DNA of 64,000 nucleotides from Saccharospirillum sp965652395 (GCA_965652395.1 CBFGUW010000006.1:62001-126000); one strand, 5' to 3'. Numbered from the stretch's first letter, positions 44,608 through 53,926 are shown. The notes: generated from the letters alone by a model not told the origin. Translations and numbers: made by a program.

Positions 44608-45590
44608 TGGACTTCTGGACACCCACCGTCGCCGCCGCTGTAGTCGCCATGCTCAAAGCCCTGGTCATCCTTCTGGCTGTCGTGCTGATCGGCGCCTTAT
44701 TAACGGTGATCGAACGCCGCCTGCTCGGCCTCTGGCAGGACCGCTACGGCCCCAACCGAGTCGGCCCCTTCGGTTCCCTACAACTGATCGCCGACATGAT
44801 CAAAATCTTCTTCAAAGAAGACTGGGTACCGCCGTTCGCCGACCGCGTCATCTATGTGCTTGCCCCCGGTCTCGCCATGGCCTCCCTACTGCTGGCCTTC
44901 GTCATCATCCCCATCACCCCTGGTTGGGGCATCGCCGACATGCACATCGGCCTACTGTTCTTCCTCGCCATGGCCGGGCTCAACGTCTACGCAGTCCTGC
45001 TCGGCGGCTGGTCCAGCGGCAACAAATACGCCCTGTTCGGCGCCATTCGGGCCTCCGCCCAGACCGTCTCCTACGAAGTCTTCATGGGTCTCTCGTTGAT
45101 GGGCGTAGTCGCCATCGCCGGAAGCTTCAACATGAGAGACATCGTCGACGCCCAAGCCGGGCTCTGGTTCGTCGTCCCGCAATTCTTCGGCTTCTGCACC
45201 TTCTTCATCGCCGGAATCGCCGTCACCCACCGCCACCCCTTCGACCAACCCGAAGCCGAACAAGAACTCGCTGACGGCTTCCACGTCGAATACTCCAGCA
45301 TGAAATTCGGCCTCTTCTTCATCGGCGAATACGTCGGCATGGTGCTCATCTCCGCCCTTATCGTCGCACTCTTCTTCGGTGGCTGGCACGGCCCATGGTT
45401 GCCCCCGATTGTCTGGTTCCTACTCAAAACCGCCATCTTCCTGATGCTCTTCATCCTCATTCGAGCATCACTGCCCAGGCCGCGCTACGACCACGTCATG
45501 TCATTCGGCTGGCTCGTCTGCCTGCCGCTCACCCTCATCAACCTACTGGTAACCGGCGCCGTCATCCTGCTCGCCGGTTCACCCGGTTAA
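44607..45590 (+). CDS. nuoH: NADH-quinone oxidoreductase subunit H
   Basis: 327-residue membrane subunit that forms the quinone tunnel with NuoB and NuoD. Eight helices. RRLLGLWQDRYGPNRVGPFG, QLIADMIKIFFKEDW and HRHPFDQPEAEQELADGFHVEYSSM-type loop (Glu-rich cytoplasmic loop) are characteristic. Start shares its A with the nuoG stop codon. Confidence 0.95.
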   Translation: MDFWTPTVAAAVVAMLKALVILLAVVLIGALLTVIERRLLGLWQDRYGPNRVGPFGSLQLIADMIKIFFKEDWVPPFADRVIYVLAPGLAMASLLLAFVIIPITPGWGIADMHIGLLFFLAMAGLNVYAVLLGGWSSGNKYALFGAIRASAQTVSYEVFMGLSLMGVVAIAGSFNMRDIVDAQAGLWFVVPQFFGFCTFFIAGIAVTHRHPFDQPEAEQELADGFHVEYSSMKFGLFFIGEYVGMVLISALIVALFFGGWHGPWLPPIVWFLLKTAIFLMLFILIRASLPRPRYDHVMSFGWLVCLPLTLINLLVTGAVILLAGSPG

Positions 45591-45602
45591 AGGAGGCTTA
45601 TC

Positions 45603-46142
45603 ATGTGGCGATCACTGCTCACAGGCACCGGAACAGTACTGCGCACCGTTGGCATGATCTTCATGCACAGCTTCCGCAAACGGGAAACGCTCAACTACCC
45701 CGAAGAACCCGTCAAACTGCCACCGCGCTACCGGGGCCGCATAGTCCTCACCCGCGACCCCGACGGCGAAGAACGCTGCGTCGCCTGCAACCTCTGCGCC
45801 GTCGCCTGCCCGGTTGACTGCATCGCCCTGCAAAAAGGCGAGAAAGAAGACGGCCGCTGGTACCCCGAATTTTTCCGCATCAACTTCTCACGCTGCATCT
45901 TCTGCGGCATGTGCGAAGAAGCCTGCCCAACCTCCGCCATTCAGCTCACACCGGATTTTGAAATGGGGGAATACCGGCGGCAGGAACTGGTCTACGAAAA
46001 AGAAGACCTGCTGATCAGCGGGCCGGGGAAGGATCACGATTATCACTTTTATAAGGTGGCCGGTATGGCGATTGGCGGGAAGGGCAAAGGGAAGGCGTAC
46101 AACGAAGAAGAACCGATTGATGTGAAATCACTTTTACCCTGA
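45603..46142 (+). CDS. nuoI: NADH-quinone oxidoreductase subunit I
   Basis: 179-residue peripheral subunit with clusters N6a and N6b. Two 4Fe-4S motifs: CVACNLCAVACPVDC and CIFCGMCEEACPTSA. AAAGGAGG lies just before the ATG. Followed after 22 bases by a structured repeat. Confidence 0.95.
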   Translation: MWRSLLTGTGTVLRTVGMIFMHSFRKRETLNYPEEPVKLPPRYRGRIVLTRDPDGEERCVACNLCAVACPVDCIALQKGEKEDGRWYPEFFRINFSRCIFCGMCEEACPTSAIQLTPDFEMGEYRRQELVYEKEDLLISGPGKDHDYHFYKVAGMAIGGKGKGKAYNEEEPIDVKSLLP

Positions 46143-46164
46143 ACTTAAACCCTTGGCTTGAGAG

Positions 46165-46291
46165 GGCTAGTGCCCCGGGGTTGGGTTGTTTCTGGAGGGG
46201 GAGTCCGCAGCATGGATGCTGCGGCCTAGTCTACAGGGATGTATCCACGACGACCCCGGAAGAAATGACCCAACCCCGGGGCTCGGGTTCA
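46165..46291 (+). repeat. Structured repeat copy 5 (between nuoI and nuoJ)
   Basis: GGCTAG start, CGGGTTCAG end. Outer part of the stem is 15 perfect bp (46172-46186 with 46268-46282). The inner part (TTTCTGGAGGGG against CCCCGGAAGAAA) is imperfect. Core hairpin CCGCAGCA-TGGA-TGCTGCGG at 46205-46224. The most diverged core (CTACAGGGATGTATCC). It lies 24 bases before nuoJ. Confidence 0.9.
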
Positions 46292-46314
46292 GCCACAGAC
46301 CAGGAGCGAAAACC

Positions 46315-46827
46315 ATGGAAACAGCGTTCTATCTGAGCAGTCTGATAGCCGTACTGGCGACCATCGGTGTCATCTCAGGCACCCATGCCGTCCACGCGCT
46401 GCTGTACCTTATTGTCTCCCTGCTTGCCGTCGCCATGGTCTTCTTCGCCCTCGGCGCACCTTTTGCCGCAGCACTCGAAATCATCGTCTACGCAGGCGCC
46501 ATCATGGTCCTGTTCGTTTTCGTCGTCATGATGCTCAACCTCGGCCAAGACACCCGCGCCCAGGAAGCCGCCTGGCTCAAACCCAAAACCTGGATCGGCC
46601 CAAGCCTACTCGCAGGCATCCTCATGATCGCCCTCATCATCGTACTCAGCCAAAGCGGGCAGGGCATCCACATAAAAGGCAACCTCCTCACCGCCAAAGC
46701 CGTCGGCCAACTCCTCTTCGGCCCCTGGATACTCGTCGTCGAACTCGGCGCCTTCCTACTGCTCGCCGCCCTCGTCACCGCCTCGCACATCGGCCGCATC
46801 GCCGCATTTCAGGGAGACCGCTCATGA
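46315..46827 (+). CDS. nuoJ: NADH-quinone oxidoreductase subunit J
   Basis: 170-residue membrane subunit with five helices, including the pi-bulge helix region (AALEIIVYAGAIMVLFVFVV) that links quinone chemistry to the proton channels. ATG 46315 follows a GGAGCG site. Stop overlaps nuoK by four bases. Confidence 0.94.
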   Translation: METAFYLSSLIAVLATIGVISGTHAVHALLYLIVSLLAVAMVFFALGAPFAAALEIIVYAGAIMVLFVFVVMMLNLGQDTRAQEAAWLKPKTWIGPSLLAGILMIALIIVLSQSGQGIHIKGNLLTAKAVGQLLFGPWILVVELGAFLLLAALVTASHIGRIAAFQGDRS

Positions 46828-47132
46828 ACGGCATCCCCATGGAACACGGCCTCATCCTCGCCGCCATACTGTTCGCCCTCGGCCTCATCGGACTCATGAT
46901 CCGCCGCAACCTCATCTTCATGATGATGAGCCTCGAAGTCATGCTCAACGCCGCCGGGCTCGCCTTCGTCGTCGCCAGCACCGCCTGGGGGCAACCCGAC
47001 GGCCAAGCCATGTTCCTGCTCGTCATCACCCTGGCCGCCGCCGAAGCCAGCGTCGCACTCGCACTGCTGCTGCAACTCTACCGGCGGTTCAATACCCTCA
47101 ATATCGACGCCGCAAACAGGATGCACGGATGA
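46824..47132 (+). CDS. nuoK: NADH-quinone oxidoreductase subunit K
   Basis: 102-residue three-helix subunit with the two membrane glutamates required for proton movement (MMMSLEVMLNAAGLAFV and LAAAEASVALALLLQLYR). Coupled by four-base overlaps to nuoJ and nuoL. Confidence 0.95.
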   Translation: MNGIPMEHGLILAAILFALGLIGLMIRRNLIFMMMSLEVMLNAAGLAFVVASTAWGQPDGQAMFLLVITLAAAEASVALALLLQLYRRFNTLNIDAANRMHG

Positions 47133-49000
47133 TGAACAACTGGATGGCACCCCTGTTATTGATCACCTTCCTGGCTCCGCTGGCCGGAACAACAATCCTT
47201 GCCGCCTCCCGAGGCCACTGGCGGGAAACCGCCGTCTCCACCCTAGGCTTCACCACCGTCGGCATCGCCGCCTTAGCCACCCTGGGTTTATTCATCGGCT
47301 TCCTCTCCGGCACGGAACAAGCCCAAACCCTCACCCTCTGGACCTGGATCGACGTCGGCGACTTCCAGCCCACCATCGGCCTCGCGCTCGACGGCCTCTC
47401 CATCACCATGCTCGGCGTCATCACCGGTGTCGGCTTTTTGATCCACCTGTTCGCCGCCTGGTACATGAGAGGCGAGGGCGGCATCACCCGCTTTTTCGCC
47501 TACATGAACCTCTTCGTATTCAGCATGGTTCTGCTCGTGCTGGGCGACAACCTGCTCCTGCTCTACCTCGGCTGGGAAGGCGTCGGCCTGTGCAGCTACT
47601 TGCTCATCGGCTACTACTACGAACACTCCGCCAACGGCTGGGCCGCCTTCAAAGCCTTCATCGTCACCCGCATCGGCGACGTCTTCCTCGCCATCGGCCT
47701 GTTCCTCATCTACCGCGACCTCGGCACACTCAAAATCGCCGACATCCTGCAACGCGCCCCGAACCTGTGGGGGGAGGGCAACCCCGCCGCCGCCTGGGCC
47801 GCCTTGCTCATACTGGGCGGCGCTATCGGCAAATCCGCCCAGATACCGCTCCACACCTGGCTCGCCGACGCCATGGCTGGCCCCACACCCGTCTCCGCCC
47901 TCATTCACGCCGCCACCATGGTCACCGCCGGGGTCTACCTCATCGCCCGGCTGAACGGCATCTTCCTGCTCGCCCCCGGCGTGCTCGAACTCGTCGGCAT
48001 CATCGGCGCCATGACCTTACTGCTCGCCGGTTTCGCCGCCCTCGCACAAACCGACATCAAACGCGTCCTCGCCTACTCAACCATGAGCCAGATCGGCTAC
48101 ATGTTCCTCGCCCTCGGCGTAGGCGCCTTCGACGCCGCCATCTTTCATCTCATGACCCACGCCTTCTTCAAAGCGCTGCTCTTCCTCTCCGCCGGAGCCG
48201 TCATCGTCTCCTGCCACCACGAACAGGACATGCGCAAACTCGGCGGACTCAGACAACGGCTACCGCTGCCCTACATCGGCTTCGTCGTCGGCGGCTCAGC
48301 CCTAGCAGCACTCCCACTCGTCACTGCCGGATTCTTCAGCAAAGACGAAATCCTCTGGCAAGCCTTCGCCTCCGGCCAAAACGGCTTCCTCATCGCAGGC
48401 CTGATCGGCGCCGTACTCACCGCCCTCTACACCGTCCGTCTCATCGTCGGCACCTTCCATGGACCCACGCGCAGCCACGCCGCCGAAAACGCCGTACAGG
48501 GCCAAGGCCTCCGCCATGGCTTGCCATTGATCGCACTCGCCATACTCTCCACCTTCCTCGGCGCCATGCTGCATCCGCCCCTGGGCGACCTCTTACCCAT
48601 CAGCCCCGGCGCCAACGTCCATGAAGGCCACACCAGTCTCGAAATCCTCGCCGGAGGCATCACCCTCGCCGCTCTCGCATTCGCACTCTGGCTGTTCTTC
48701 AAACAAAGCGACCGACTCACCGCCTGGGTTCAAAAAGGCCCCGGCCGCGCACTCTGGGAACTGTGGAATGACGCCTGGGGGTTCGACGGGTTCTATCAGA
48801 GAGTTCTGGTCCGCCCGTATCAGGCCCTGGTTCAAGGGCTGCACAGTGACTGGCTAGACAGACTGCTTGCACTGAATGGCGGGTTGGCAAAAAGTCTGAA
48901 TAGCCTACTGGTTCGCACACAAAACGGCCGGGTGCGCAGCTACGCCACCTGGATGGTGGGCGGTTCGACAGCACTGATTCTCTTTCTGGTATGGGCATAG
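47129..49000 (+). CDS. nuoL: NADH-quinone oxidoreductase subunit L
   Basis: 623-residue antiporter-like subunit at the distal end of the membrane arm, with the long lateral helix at its C-terminus. Key segments: LGWEGVGLCSYLLIGYYYEH (channel Glu), GKSAQIPLHTWLADAMAGPT (Lys), VLAYSTMSQIGYMFLALG. Length is normal for the family. Followed by repeat copy 6. Confidence 0.95.
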   Translation: MMNNWMAPLLLITFLAPLAGTTILAASRGHWRETAVSTLGFTTVGIAALATLGLFIGFLSGTEQAQTLTLWTWIDVGDFQPTIGLALDGLSITMLGVITGVGFLIHLFAAWYMRGEGGITRFFAYMNLFVFSMVLLVLGDNLLLLYLGWEGVGLCSYLLIGYYYEHSANGWAAFKAFIVTRIGDVFLAIGLFLIYRDLGTLKIADILQRAPNLWGEGNPAAAWAALLILGGAIGKSAQIPLHTWLADAMAGPTPVSALIHAATMVTAGVYLIARLNGIFLLAPGVLELVGIIGAMTLLLAGFAALAQTDIKRVLAYSTMSQIGYMFLALGVGAFDAAIFHLMTHAFFKALLFLSAGAVIVSCHHEQDMRKLGGLRQRLPLPYIGFVVGGSALAALPLVTAGFFSKDEILWQAFASGQNGFLIAGLIGAVLTALYTVRLIVGTFHGPTRSHAAENAVQGQGLRHGLPLIALAILSTFLGAMLHPPLGDLLPISPGANVHEGHTSLEILAGGITLAALAFALWLFFKQSDRLTAWVQKGPGRALWELWNDAWGFDGFYQRVLVRPYQALVQGLHSDWLDRLLALNGGLAKSLNSLLVRTQNGRVRSYATWMVGGSTALILFLVWA

Positions 49001-49033
49001 CACTTTTATGTACTTAGCTCCCTCTCACTGCAG

Positions 49034-49157
49034 GCTAGCGACGGATGCCGGTAGTACCGCTGTAGGGAAGTCCGCAGCATGGATGCTGCGGTCTAGGCCC
49101 CATGGAAGGGTTCACGCCGACCCTACAGCGGTACTACCGGCAGCCGTCGCGGGTTCC
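49034..49157 (+). repeat. Structured repeat copy 6 (between nuoL and nuoM)
   Basis: GGCTAG start, CGGGTTCC end. Outer stem GCGACGG/CCGTCGC (49039-49045 with 49145-49151). Main stem of 21 perfect bp (49048-49068 with 49122-49142), unrelated in sequence to the stems of other copies. Core hairpin CCGCAGCA-TGGA-TGCTGCGG at 49073-49092. 33 bases after nuoL, 26 before nuoM. Confidence 0.92.
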
Positions 49158-49183
49158 AGGCACTGTAAAAGGACACCGTAGCG

Positions 49184-50749
49184 ATGACACTGCTTTGGTT
49201 GATACTGATTCCGTTTGTGGGTGGCTTGCTGTCTTGGCAGGCCGAACGTTGGGGTGAACAGCTGCCGCGCTGGATCGCCATGCTCACCATGTTGGCCGTG
49301 CTTGGCCTCACCCTCATCCTCTGGTGGAGCCTCGACTTCTCACTTCCCGAAGGCGCCGGAACCGCCCCCCACTGGACGCTCGAATGGCAACAACCCTGGA
49401 TACCCCGGTTCGGCATATCCCTGCACCTCGCCCTCGACGGCCTCTCACTGGTACTTATCGCCCTCACAGGCTTCCTAGGCGTACTCGCCGTCCTCTGCTC
49501 CTGGAAAGAAATCGCCCGCCGCGTCGGCTTCTTCCACCTCAACCTCCTCTGGATACTCGGCGGCGTCGTCGGCGTCTTCCTCGCCATGGATCTTTTCCTA
49601 TTCTTCCTATTCTGGGAAATGATGCTCGTCCCCATGTTCTTCCTCATCGCCCTTTGGGGACACAGCGGCTCCGCCGGCCGCACCCGCATCCGCGCCGCCA
49701 CCAAATTCTTCATCTACACCCAAGCCAGCGGCCTCACCATGCTCGTCGCCATCCTCGCCCTAGTCTTCACCCACTACCGGATGACCGGCGAATTCAGCTT
49801 CAGCTACGAAACCCTGCTCGCCACACCGCTCTCAGAACCGGCCGCCATGCTGCTGATGCTCGGGTTCTTCGTCGCCTTCGCCGTCAAACTCCCCGTCGTA
49901 CCCTTCCATGGCTGGTTGCCGGACGCCCACGCCCAGGCACCCACGGCGGGCAGCGTCGACCTGGCTGGCATCCTCCTCAAAACCGCCGCCTACGGCCTGC
50001 TGCGCTTCGCCTTGCCATTCTTCCCCGAAGCCTCCCAGCAATTTGCCCCCATCGCCATGGCACTGGGCGTAGTCGGTGTGTTCTACGGCGCCATTCTGGC
50101 TTGTGGGCAGCACGACATAAAACGACTGATCGCCTACACCAGCATCTCGCACATGGGATTCGTGCTAATCGGCATCTATGCGGGCAGCGCCCTGGCCATT
50201 CAGGGCGTCGTCGTGTTGATGGTGGCCCACGCCTTTTCCGCCGCCGCGCTTTTCATCCTCAGCGGCCAGCTCTACGAACGTCTGCATACCAGAGACATGC
50301 GAAAAATGGGCGGCTTGTGGGGCCGGACCGGCAGCCTGTCGGTCTTCACGCTCTGTTTCGTCGCCGCCTCGCTCGGCCTGCCCGGTACCGCCAATTTTGT
50401 AGGTGAATTCATGGTGTTGTTCGGCAGTTTCCCCACCGCGCCGGTGATTGTGATGGTCGCCTGCGGCGGCCTGGTCCTGGCGGCTATCTACTCACTCTTC
50501 CTGATGCAGCGTGTCCACTTCGGACCCGCCAAAGGGGAGGGCGCGCTCGCGCACCTCGACCGGCGCGAGTTCAGCATGATGTTGGGCACGCTGGCATTGG
50601 TCTTCATTGTCGGGCTTTACCCGCAGCCTCTGCTGGATACCACCGAAGCCATGACTCATCGCGTTACCCGGATGTTCAACGCCGAGAACCCCGTCCAGAT
50701 TGTGCAGGTCGACGCTGAGTTGGAAGAACCCAAGGCAGGAGGGCGCTGA
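49184..50749 (+). CDS. nuoM: NADH-quinone oxidoreductase subunit M
   Basis: 521-residue antiporter-like proton channel subunit. The channel Glu is present in FFLFWEMMLVPMFFLIALWG, the lysines in VKLPVVPFHGWLPDAHAQAP and LAGILLKTAAYGLLRF, and the distal Glu in GTANFVGEFMVLFGSF. Compare with the diverged copy at 62770. Overlaps nuoN by one base. Confidence 0.95.
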   Translation: MTLLWLILIPFVGGLLSWQAERWGEQLPRWIAMLTMLAVLGLTLILWWSLDFSLPEGAGTAPHWTLEWQQPWIPRFGISLHLALDGLSLVLIALTGFLGVLAVLCSWKEIARRVGFFHLNLLWILGGVVGVFLAMDLFLFFLFWEMMLVPMFFLIALWGHSGSAGRTRIRAATKFFIYTQASGLTMLVAILALVFTHYRMTGEFSFSYETLLATPLSEPAAMLLMLGFFVAFAVKLPVVPFHGWLPDAHAQAPTAGSVDLAGILLKTAAYGLLRFALPFFPEASQQFAPIAMALGVVGVFYGAILACGQHDIKRLIAYTSISHMGFVLIGIYAGSALAIQGVVVLMVAHAFSAAALFILSGQLYERLHTRDMRKMGGLWGRTGSLSVFTLCFVAASLGLPGTANFVGEFMVLFGSFPTAPVIVMVACGGLVLAAIYSLFLMQRVHFGPAKGEGALAHLDRREFSMMLGTLALVFIVGLYPQPLLDTTEAMTHRVTRMFNAENPVQIVQVDAELEEPKAGGR

Positions 50750-52188
50750 TGTTGACGTTCAACGACGTGATCGCCATGACCCCGTTGATGCTGGTGGCCG
50801 CCACAGCCGTGGCGATCATGCTGGGCATCGCCTGGCAACGCCAACACGGCGCCACGGCCATTGTCGCAGCGGTGGGCCTGAACCTGGCACTGATCTCCCT
50901 GGTCTGGATCGGTCAGCTGGAAAACGCAGGTTCCACCCTCTACGTGCTGGATGGCCTGACCTTGATGGCTTCGGTGATGATATTGGTATCGGCACTGGCC
51001 TGCGTGACGCTTGCACACGATTATTTCGGCGGTTTTACGGGTGCTCGAGAAGAATTTTATCTGCTGCTGCTCTGTTCCGTGGGCGGCGGCATCGCGCTTT
51101 CCGCCAGTACCCATCTGGCGACGCTGTTTTTCGGGTTGGAGCTGCTTTCCATGCCGCTGTACGGCATGTTGGCCTATACCTACCGGGAAAGCCGCGCCCT
51201 AGAAGCCGGGCTGAAATATCTGATTCTTTCCGCCGCTGGAACGGCCTTTCTGGTGTTTGGTATGGCGCTGCTCTATGCCCAAAGCGGCGCGCTGGATTTT
51301 CAAGCCTTGGCCCGGGGGCTTGGCATGCAGCAACCCTGGACGCTGGTTGGCGTTGGCCTGGTGATCGTCGGGTTAGGCTTCAAATTGTCCATCGTGCCGT
51401 TCCATTTGTGGACACCGGATGTGTACGAAGGCGGCCCGGGCCCGGCTGTCACTTTCCTGGCGACGGCGAGCAAGGTCGCAGTGTTCGTGGTCATTTTGCG
51501 GCTGTTCGTTGCAGCTCCGGCTTTCGAGGCCACGGCATTGAATAATCTGATTGTTGTGTTGGCGTTGGTCAGCATGCTGGCGGGTAATCTGCTGGCGTTG
51601 ATGCAGTCGAATCTCAAACGGCTGCTGGGGTATTCCTCCATCGCCCATTTTGGCTACCTGTTGGTGGCCCTGGTGGTGGGGCAGGGGCTGGCCATTGAAG
51701 CCTCGGGTGTTTATCTGCTCTCTTATCTGATGACAACGCTCGGTACTTTCGGCGTGGTTACCCTGGTTTCCAGCCCGTTCAAGGGCGAAGACGCGGCCGC
51801 CTTGCACCATTACCGGGGTTTGTTCTGGCGGCGCCCCTATCTGGCCGCTGTATTGACGGTATCGCTGCTGTCACTGGCCGGAATCCCCTTCACCGTTGGG
51901 TTTATCGGCAAGTTTTATGTTCTCGCCCTGGGCGTAGAAGCCGCTCAGTGGTGGCTGGTCGGTGGTGTGATTATTGGCAGCGCTATTGGCCTGTTTTACT
52001 ACCTGAGAGTGATGGTCACTCTTTACCTTGTCGAACCCGGTATGAGACGGCGGGACGCCATAGATGCCTGGGGCGGCCACCCCAGTGGTTTGGTGGTGGT
52101 TGGCCTGGTGCTGTTGGTCGTTATCCTCGGTATTTACCCGACGCCGATGATCGACGCCATGCACTGGGTGGCTGCGCACAGCCATTGA
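50749..52188 (+). CDS. nuoN: NADH-quinone oxidoreductase subunit N
   Basis: 479-residue antiporter-like subunit next to NuoK. GLELLSMPLYGMLAYTYRES, GFKLSIVPFHLWTPDVYEGG and LLGYSSIAHFGYLLVALVVG carry the usual channel residues. Last gene of the operon. Codon use here is less C-rich than in nuoE-nuoL. No clear terminator follows. Confidence 0.94.
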   Translation: MLTFNDVIAMTPLMLVAATAVAIMLGIAWQRQHGATAIVAAVGLNLALISLVWIGQLENAGSTLYVLDGLTLMASVMILVSALACVTLAHDYFGGFTGAREEFYLLLLCSVGGGIALSASTHLATLFFGLELLSMPLYGMLAYTYRESRALEAGLKYLILSAAGTAFLVFGMALLYAQSGALDFQALARGLGMQQPWTLVGVGLVIVGLGFKLSIVPFHLWTPDVYEGGPGPAVTFLATASKVAVFVVILRLFVAAPAFEATALNNLIVVLALVSMLAGNLLALMQSNLKRLLGYSSIAHFGYLLVALVVGQGLAIEASGVYLLSYLMTTLGTFGVVTLVSSPFKGEDAAALHHYRGLFWRRPYLAAVLTVSLLSLAGIPFTVGFIGKFYVLALGVEAAQWWLVGGVIIGSAIGLFYYLRVMVTLYLVEPGMRRRDAIDAWGGHPSGLVVVGLVLLVVILGIYPTPMIDAMHWVAAHSH

Positions 52189-52260
52189 ATTCAGCGGTTT
52201 AGGCCGCACACCAAACACTGATGATGTACCACTCACCAGTCCGCCAAAGTGGAGGGTTGC

Positions 52261-52719
52261 ATGGACATCAAGAGCTTTCAGGACTTGATCGAATGGAGCA
52301 AGGATATGCACCATCATCTCGGCCGGTGCATGCGAGAAGGCATGCCCGAGCAGACAGACGACCGCGCCCGCGAACTGCTGGCCTATCTCGCCTTGCATGA
52401 GGACCGGCTGGAAAAAATCATCGAGGAATATGAGCACCAGGCGAGCCGGAACACGCTGAGAACCCACGTCTATGACTACAAAGCCAACGGCCCTGTCACC
52501 GTGAACCCGGAGTGCACGGTTCAGTACGGTGAGTTGGATTACGAAGACATCTGCCGGGAGATTTTCAAAAACCACCAGCAAATTATCGACCTGTACGTCC
52601 GTCTGATTGGTAAAGCAGAGACAGCCGATGCCTACCAGTTGATGGAATCGTTGCTGGATGTCGAACAGCATGAATCCATGCTGTTGGCACAGCAGGTCGA
52701 TCAAGGGCGGGCGTTGTGA
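52261..52719 (+). CDS. Small helical protein, possibly ferritin- or hemerythrin-like
   Basis: 152 residues, strongly helical, rich in His and Glu: SFQDLIEWSKDMHHHLGRCM, LLAYLALHEDRLEKIIEEYE, and LMESLLDVEQHESMLLAQQV. The spacing of His/Glu pairs recalls four-helix metal-binding proteins, but I cannot place it in a family. ATG 52261 has GGAGGG upstream. Three bases separate it from the monooxygenase gene, so the two are co-transcribed. Confidence 0.65.
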   Translation: MDIKSFQDLIEWSKDMHHHLGRCMREGMPEQTDDRARELLAYLALHEDRLEKIIEEYEHQASRNTLRTHVYDYKANGPVTVNPECTVQYGELDYEDICREIFKNHQQIIDLYVRLIGKAETADAYQLMESLLDVEQHESMLLAQQVDQGRAL

Positions 52720-52722
52720 TCC

Positions 52723-53883
52723 ATGTCGGCCCAGGCTCGCTATGACGTCATCGTGGTCGGTGCGGGACCGGTCGGTCTAGCCCTGGCATTGGGCCTGGCC
52801 CGGCAGGAGGTCCGCGTTCTGGTGTTGGAAAAGGAGCCTCACACCTCTGTTTATTCCCGTGCACCCGCCATTTGGCCAGCTACCCAGGAGGTTTTGGCGA
52901 GGCTTGGGGTAATCGACTGTTTTCTGAATGCGGGCATAGTATTGCCGACATTGGAACTCTGGGACGCCGAGAAAAATCGTCCTCAAATACGCCTGCCCAT
53001 CCAGGAACTCCGCCGGGAAACGGAATACGCCCATCTGTTGATCCTGCCGCAGTCCGCCACCGAGAAGCTTCTGCTCGAAGCGCTTGAAGACCACTCGAAT
53101 GTGGATGTGCGCTTCTCCAGTGAGGTCACAGGGCTGGAGCAGCGCGATGGGGCTGTCACCGTTCGCTACCGTCATGCCGAGAAGTCTCTCGAAGCCGAGG
53201 CTCGATACCTGGTGGGGTGTGACGGCGCCCACAGTTGCATCAGAGACATCATGGGGGTGGCGTTTGAAGGCCTCACCTATGGCGTGGAAGCTGCGCTTGC
53301 GGATATAGAAACGGACTTTCCCGAACAATTGCCGTTCCCACGGCTCGCCACTCATCCGGGCTTGGTGGTGGCCATTAAGATCAGCGATAAAACCTGGCGG
53401 TTAATCCTTCCATTGCTGGAAAACGATTCACCGCTGCTGCAGGAACGCGTCGAGCAGAGTGTGCGGTCTCTTTTTCCTCATGCCAGTTACCAAACACAAT
53501 GGAAAAGCACCTTTCGGCTGCACCGAAGGATGAGTGAATCCTGGGTACAAGGCCGGGTGGTACTCGCTGGTGACGCTGCTCATCTGAACAGCCCTGTGGG
53601 TGGCGAAGGTATGAATGCCGGAATTCTGGATGCCGATGCCTTGACGAGCGCTCTGGTGGAAGCCCTGCGGGCTGACAGCGAAACCCCTTTGCACCAATAC
53701 GCGCGCCAACGCAGCCGCTGGGTGGAGCGCCATGTGAATCGACTGACGGACCGTATGACCCGCCTGTTGTTTTTCGGTCGAGGACGTCACATTCGCACGC
53801 TGTTTACCCTATTGCGGTATTCACTCAAAGTCCCGCCCATCCGGCGAAAGGTACTGCGACAAATCTCTCTGTTGTCGCACTGA
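52723..53883 (+). CDS. FAD-dependent monooxygenase (PHBH family)
   Basis: 386-residue single-component flavin hydroxylase. N-terminal FAD loop VIVVGAGPVGLALALGLA, the DG motif LVGCDGAHSCIRD, and the second FAD motif VVLAGDAAHLNSPVGGEGMN. No membrane helix is evident, but the C-terminal RRKVLRQISLL tail is basic. Relatives hydroxylate aromatic rings or act in ubiquinone synthesis, and others reduce lipid alkenes. Substrate not assigned. Partnered with the small helical protein. Confidence 0.82.
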   Translation: MSAQARYDVIVVGAGPVGLALALGLARQEVRVLVLEKEPHTSVYSRAPAIWPATQEVLARLGVIDCFLNAGIVLPTLELWDAEKNRPQIRLPIQELRRETEYAHLLILPQSATEKLLLEALEDHSNVDVRFSSEVTGLEQRDGAVTVRYRHAEKSLEAEARYLVGCDGAHSCIRDIMGVAFEGLTYGVEAALADIETDFPEQLPFPRLATHPGLVVAIKISDKTWRLILPLLENDSPLLQERVEQSVRSLFPHASYQTQWKSTFRLHRRMSESWVQGRVVLAGDAAHLNSPVGGEGMNAGILDADALTSALVEALRADSETPLHQYARQRSRWVERHVNRLTDRMTRLLFFGRGRHIRTLFTLLRYSLKVPPIRRKVLRQISLLSH

Positions 53884-53912
53884 ATTCACCGGTTTAGAAG
53901 CACCGAAAGATG

Positions 53913-53926
53913 TTGATTCAAATCAG
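53913..53926. promoter_or_regulatory. Possible FNR-type site before the wax ester synthase
   Basis: TTGATTCAAATCAG fits TTGAT-N4-ATCAA with one mismatch, 57 bases before the start codon. Motif-only prediction. Confidence 0.3.

Noticed and set aside
47590..50406. Similar 340-360 codon frames over nuoL and nuoM
   Set aside because: Same cause as above. The nuo frames have full family motifs and ribosome sites.
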